From Lineus longissimus (taxonomy: Eukaryota > Nemertea > Pilidiophora > Heteronemertea > Lineidae), in NCBI RefSeq assembly GCF_910592395.1, contig NC_088319.1, positions 17,174,001 through 17,238,000 on the forward strand: a stretch of DNA of 64,000 nucleotides, in the 5' to 3' direction. Each line of letters opens with the position of its first letter. Within the stretch, counting starts at the first letter, position 1. The notes below the pieces were generated by a model. That model had not been told where the DNA came from. It did not search any database and was given only the letters and a program-made list of their open reading frames with translations. Both the position numbers and the translations under genes were made by a program. Below are positions 60,205 to 64,000 of this stretch, one piece after another.

Positions 60205-61249
60205 CCTAAGTTTCCAGTGTTCAAATTGTATTCACGTCCATGGCAACTACAGACTATAATAGTGATCTCTACAAGTTTTGTTAAAATAAAACTAATCTCC
60301 AAACGGTTAAATTTTTACAAAGAATAACATTTTGTTATCTAAATGAACCAAAATAACATACACTGAAAGTAACAGAGAACACGAGACAGTTTGAGTCAAT
60401 GTTTGATAAATATTTTTGATTTCTTATAAATGTGATCCTAAGTACGACAGTCCATGCTAACAAAGTGGTGTGCTTGTCATTAACTTTTAAAACTTGGTAA
60501 ATTAAGTTGATCTTCATAAATTGATTGATCGACCTTCGTTTTTCAATAAAGCTTACATGACAGGTCAATTTGCTCAGGGGTAAATTTCAGATAATTTAAT
60601 TCATGGGGCGATTTCTATCAAAACCTCACAACGATATGTTTATACTGATGATATAAATGTTTACAAAATGATGATGAGCAACACGTAACAACAAATAAAA
60701 AGTTTGTTGCGACGCAGAGTATTTGCAGGTTATATGAGGATTCTTAGTTAGTATGACGGAGTATGATAAGATTAACTCTAAAATAGGTACAAGTTCTAAC
60801 CAAGATCATTCTAAGAATATGTTGGTTCACAGTAACCATAGCCTAGGAAAGATGGCTTGGCCACAGTGTTTTTAACTGCTCTGTGGACAGGGTAGGTTCG
60901 TGCAGGCGACGAATTGGAGAGCTTTTTATTTTTCAACTCTATCGCACCTACATATTCCTAAGGATGGCCGAAGGTAAACATAGTTGTAACCCAGGAGGAT
61001 GCATTGCCCCACATGAGCCACGATGGATTGGGTAAGTCGAGGAGTATTAGTGTTGACTCAATATAGCTACAGGATTGTTTATACAATTTCCTTGAAGCCA
61101 CTAAAATTGGCAAAAAGTAGTCCTTCAGTTACAAAACTTCAACTGTATCAAACCTCAGGCAAAAACCCAACATGCATAGGCAGTACAACCATCAAGAACC
61201 GAAAGTTTGGGGTGGAGCAGCAGGTCTTTATAAAATGTCTGTCATTGAC
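60205..61249 (-). other. PLOD 3' flank / probable 3' UTR
   Basis: No coding exon seen. A minus-strand AATAAA at 60925-60930 lies about 320 bp after the distal PLOD terminal exon and is the best candidate poly(A) signal; another is at about 59049. The rest is AT-rich. Confidence 0.35.
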
Positions 61250-61405
61250 TTATGGGTCCACAAATGAAATCATGATGTATCGCGTTCCCTTGGTCGTGAG
61301 TAAACCTTCGTGATAGTGCGTCAGCCGACCAGGTTGTATAAGGGACCATCCAACACGCGAATCCACCACGCTGCAATTCTGACGAACGAATCGGCAACCG
61401 CCACC
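61250..61405 (-). CDS. PLOD: PLOD alternative terminal exon, distal copy (E2)
   Basis: A 156-nt exon with a strong acceptor (CTTCTTTCAG) and an in-frame TAA. It encodes 51 residues beginning [20 protein letters not shown] and ending [12 protein letters not shown]. It carries the third Fe(II) ligand His and the 2-oxoglutarate-binding Arg of the lysyl hydroxylase catalytic core ([15 protein letters not shown]). It has the same length and phase as the proximal copy at 62064-62219 and 40 of 51 residues are identical. Differences concentrate in the middle (SLIQPG versus TVAHPG). No frame damage is seen, so both copies appear usable as mutually exclusive last exons joined to the donor at 62567. Confidence 0.9.
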   Translation of the reverse strand, partial: GGGCRFVRQNCSVVDSRVGWSLIQPGRLTHYHEGLLTTKGTRYIMISFVDP

Positions 61406-61797
61406 CTGAAAGAAGACGTGAAGATTTGAACATCAATTTCAAGTTAACAATGAACTCAACATATCCAACAATTTATCACAGCAAATTCGTGTCAATGTAT
61501 GTTAAAGAAAGACTATAGACAGGAGTGAAGTAGGTCAGATTAAGTTACCCATAGTTGCCAACAGGGGTCTCTCCCACCTCTCAGTACATCGCAACTACTC
61601 TAGATTCTAAGAGGAATGTATTCATCCCTGAATCGAACACAACCGAGTCCCCTAACTGAGCCTATTAGTCATCTGAAGACCACTCATTTGGACGCAGAGC
61701 TCCTGCCTCTTGTCGCTATTTAGGGAGCAGGTGCAGATAGTGCATGCAGGTGGGAATTATGAAGCAAAGATGGAAGAATACAATGTGTGCCTGCATC

Positions 61798-61930
61798 GGG
61801 GATCAGTGGTATAGTGGTTAGAGTGCTGGACTTATAAATCAGGAGTATGAGGGTTCAACTCTTGGACGGACCACAGACATTTCATCTCAGTGTCCTTGAT
61901 CCAGAAAGTAGACGTAGTGTTATCTAAAAT
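61798..61930 (+). mobile_element. tRNA-derived SINE
   Basis: The head GATCAGTGGTATAGTGGTTA plus GAGTGCTGG gives a clear A box. GGTTCAACTC at about 61853 is a near-consensus B box at tRNA spacing. The body continues with ATTTCATCTCAGTGTCCTTGA, similar to other invertebrate SINE cores. It lies in the 658-bp interval between the two PLOD terminal exons, opposite to the gene. The 3' end is not defined. Confidence 0.7.
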
Positions 61931-62063
61931 GTATGGGAAAAGGACCATATTCTACCCTTATCACGATGAGAATTCACTGCCACCTAGTTAGTAATGAGAA
62001 CACATCACCCAGATGAAATTTGACTTTAAACTTTACCCAAGTTGTGTTCTCTTATCATTGAAT

Positions 62064-63898
62064 CTAAGGATCAATGAACGAAATCATAATATAACGTGTG
62101 CCAGCAGTTGTTCGCAAGCCTTCGTGGTAGTGGGTCAATCGGCCAGGGTGTGCCACCGTCCAGCCGAGACGTGATGACGTCACACTACAGTTGGAGCGAA
62201 CAAATCGGCAACCACCTCCCTACAAGATAAGAGTGACAAAACTTTGATTGACGTTGAAGACGCTGATTTGGAAGGCACAAAATCAGGCCAAACCACATTG
62301 ATGCTTCATCATTTGGTTCCCGATCAAGGAGGGAATGGCTGCAGGTTCCTGAACACAAAGCTTTGAAAAGAAGCAAGAAAGCCAAGGGATGGGTCAGCGA
62401 AAAAACATATTTATCATGCAAAACATAACTCAAGGAAGGCCTGTTTCCACTGCAGGAGTTTACCGTAGAGATTTTGCCACTCTCAAAAGCTTTTGTGATC
62501 AGTTACAATAACCAAACAAAACAATCCTATCGGACCCGCCATGGGTCCATTAAATTGACTGGCTTACCTCGTAGTCGACCCCTGGTTGATTTAGTGCGAT
62601 ATTGATTGTGTAGGTGGACGAATCATGATGGGGGCGTAACCGGTCCTGCTCACCGGGGCGATAACGGACAACAAAGTTCATGTGTGCTGTTGGTGGCTGG
62701 AAGAGAAGGTGGAATGATGTGACATAAAGAATAAGAGATATTGTGGTAAACACAGCAAATTAGATCCCCAGTATCTGGCATGGCTGCTGAGACTGATATG
62801 CTCCACAGTACGACATCTATCAAACCAGATGTATAAGTGCCTTGCCTTCAACGAGCACATTCAATTCTGCCAAATTTGGCACGTAGCTTTCTGAGTGGCC
62901 GGCAAGGCATAGTTTCTGTGCTGAGGATTCTACAAGGATCATCTGAAGCACACACAACTGTTGCTTTCAAAGGTATCCTTGAAGCACCCTAACAAAACAT
63001 GGGTGACTGCTGGCATGCCGCCATTCGACATATTTCTCACTTACATCATGGACATATCCAATGAATATCTTCTGCTGCATCGGCATGATGAACTGGTGTA
63101 AGAAGTGTAACCAGTGGCGCTCGTAGCCTATCTGATTCATGTGGATGTCCACCGTCGGTACATTCTCATAACCGCCCGCCAAACGATCGTCCTGAAAATA
63201 CCAATTTAGAATAAACAAAATCAATCTCTGACCTCTGACCTTGTTTAGAACTAGCATAGTCTGCTCTGAGACTGAAGAGAGAATGTTTCTTAGTCAAGAA
63301 AAACAATTAACGTTTTCATGAACTTGACAACTGCACGACTCCACAGACCTGACAAATCGGCAGCGTAGAACAGAATTTGTTTTTATAGCGGTGATTCACC
63401 AGCTTCTCGATGTGTTCTAAATCATGAGATAATGATGGATTTAAGTCATAACGCAAGAGTGTGCCAAGACCAACCCAGCCTACCTTATTTTTGCCACCAG
63501 ACCACTGGCCGAAATGTTCCATTTCTTCAATGAGATGTTTACAAAACGTCGCTGAGACCACGGGGAACCAGTAGACGTCAGGACATGGCTGGAATGAATC
63601 ACAGAGCTCATTAGATTTATCTCAATGGCAAAAGCACCCAACACCCAACCCTCTTGCCAAAAAACAAACCATTCTGAAACAATATACAAACAACATCTAC
63701 CAAAATCAGGCTTACCTGTTCTATTTCGGTGCGTGGATTGAGGGCCTGCGAGTAATTGTCATGAATATATTTCTCCACCCAGTCGTGGCGATTCTCAAAG
63801 ATCTGATAGAGGTCATTGTGTAGGTGATCGGTCCCGTACGTGTCGCAGTTGATCAGGTGACCGAAGTTCTTCAAATTGGTCACTATCATGAAAATGCC
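62064..63898 (-). CDS. PLOD: Procollagen-lysine 2-oxoglutarate 5-dioxygenase (lysyl hydroxylase), 3' part with proximal terminal exon E1
   Basis: Exons: 63716-63898, 63484-63588, 63045-63191, 62568-62696, 62064-62219, all phase 0 with GT-AG borders. The visible protein is 239 aa, the C-terminal third of a family of about 730 aa; the N-terminal glycosyltransferase-like domains lie beyond the right edge. Signatures in order: THLHNDL-type segment ([13 protein letters not shown]), [53 protein letters not shown], the Fe(II) motif HHD in [16 protein letters not shown], and in the last exon [12 protein letters not shown] with LTHYHEG (third Fe ligand) and [12 protein letters not shown] (2-oxoglutarate Arg). 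The enzyme hydroxylates collagen lysines in the ER. Exon E1 ends in TAG. A second intact terminal exon follows at 61250-61405. Confidence 0.95.
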
Positions 63899-64000
63899 CT
63901 GAAACACGTGCACAGCTAAGTTGTTTATCCAGAATGAAATCTTGAAATGTACCTATATTAAAGGTATTGAGGAGGTAGAAAATACTGATATTTCAGTAGT

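Overview
This is a 64 kb piece of a metazoan nuclear genome. The genes are intron-rich with GT-AG introns and long AT-rich non-coding stretches, and their proteins are far closer to animal than to fungal or plant homologues. Exon sequences, tRNA-derived SINEs and a CR1/L2-like LINE tail suggest a non-vertebrate (probably marine) animal; I cannot name the phylum from sequence alone.

Layout. (1) 1-7145, minus strand: RCC2 (TD-60), 11 coding exons, 508 aa, complete, with a decayed copy of part of its last exon in the last intron. (2) 7146-8452: RCC2 upstream region and a 5'-truncated LINE carrying an internal 144-bp direct repeat. (3) 8453-15212, plus strand: SLC35C1 (Golgi GDP-fucose transporter), nearly all in one coding exon with a predicted 32-nt start exon; its intron holds a 5S-rRNA-like hairpin element. 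(4) 15213-23111: gene-poor stretch between the convergent SLC35C1 and GNB1 genes, with a 127-bp MITE. (5) 23112-35123, minus strand: GNB1 (G-protein beta subunit), 8 coding exons, 340 aa, complete; promoter-like motifs lie at about 37.0-37.6 kb. (6) 38615-58094: a 19.5 kb tandem array of about 22.9 copies of an 852-bp satellite. Every unit carries a tRNA-like module (A box, B box, T-run), and the middle of the array is organised as a 1701-bp dimeric higher-order repeat. (7) 58095-61249: low-complexity and protein-like remnants, a duplicated flank, and a 10 x 39-bp minisatellite. (8) 61250-64000, minus strand: the 3' end of a procollagen-lysine hydroxylase (PLOD) gene with two intact, equal-length, tandem versions of the terminal exon.

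The four genes are unrelated housekeeping genes (chromosome passenger/small-GTPase regulation, Golgi fucosylation, heterotrimeric G-protein signalling, collagen modification) and form no pathway. The unusual content is the Pol III-like satellite array with its higher-order structure, and the duplicated catalytic terminal exon of PLOD.
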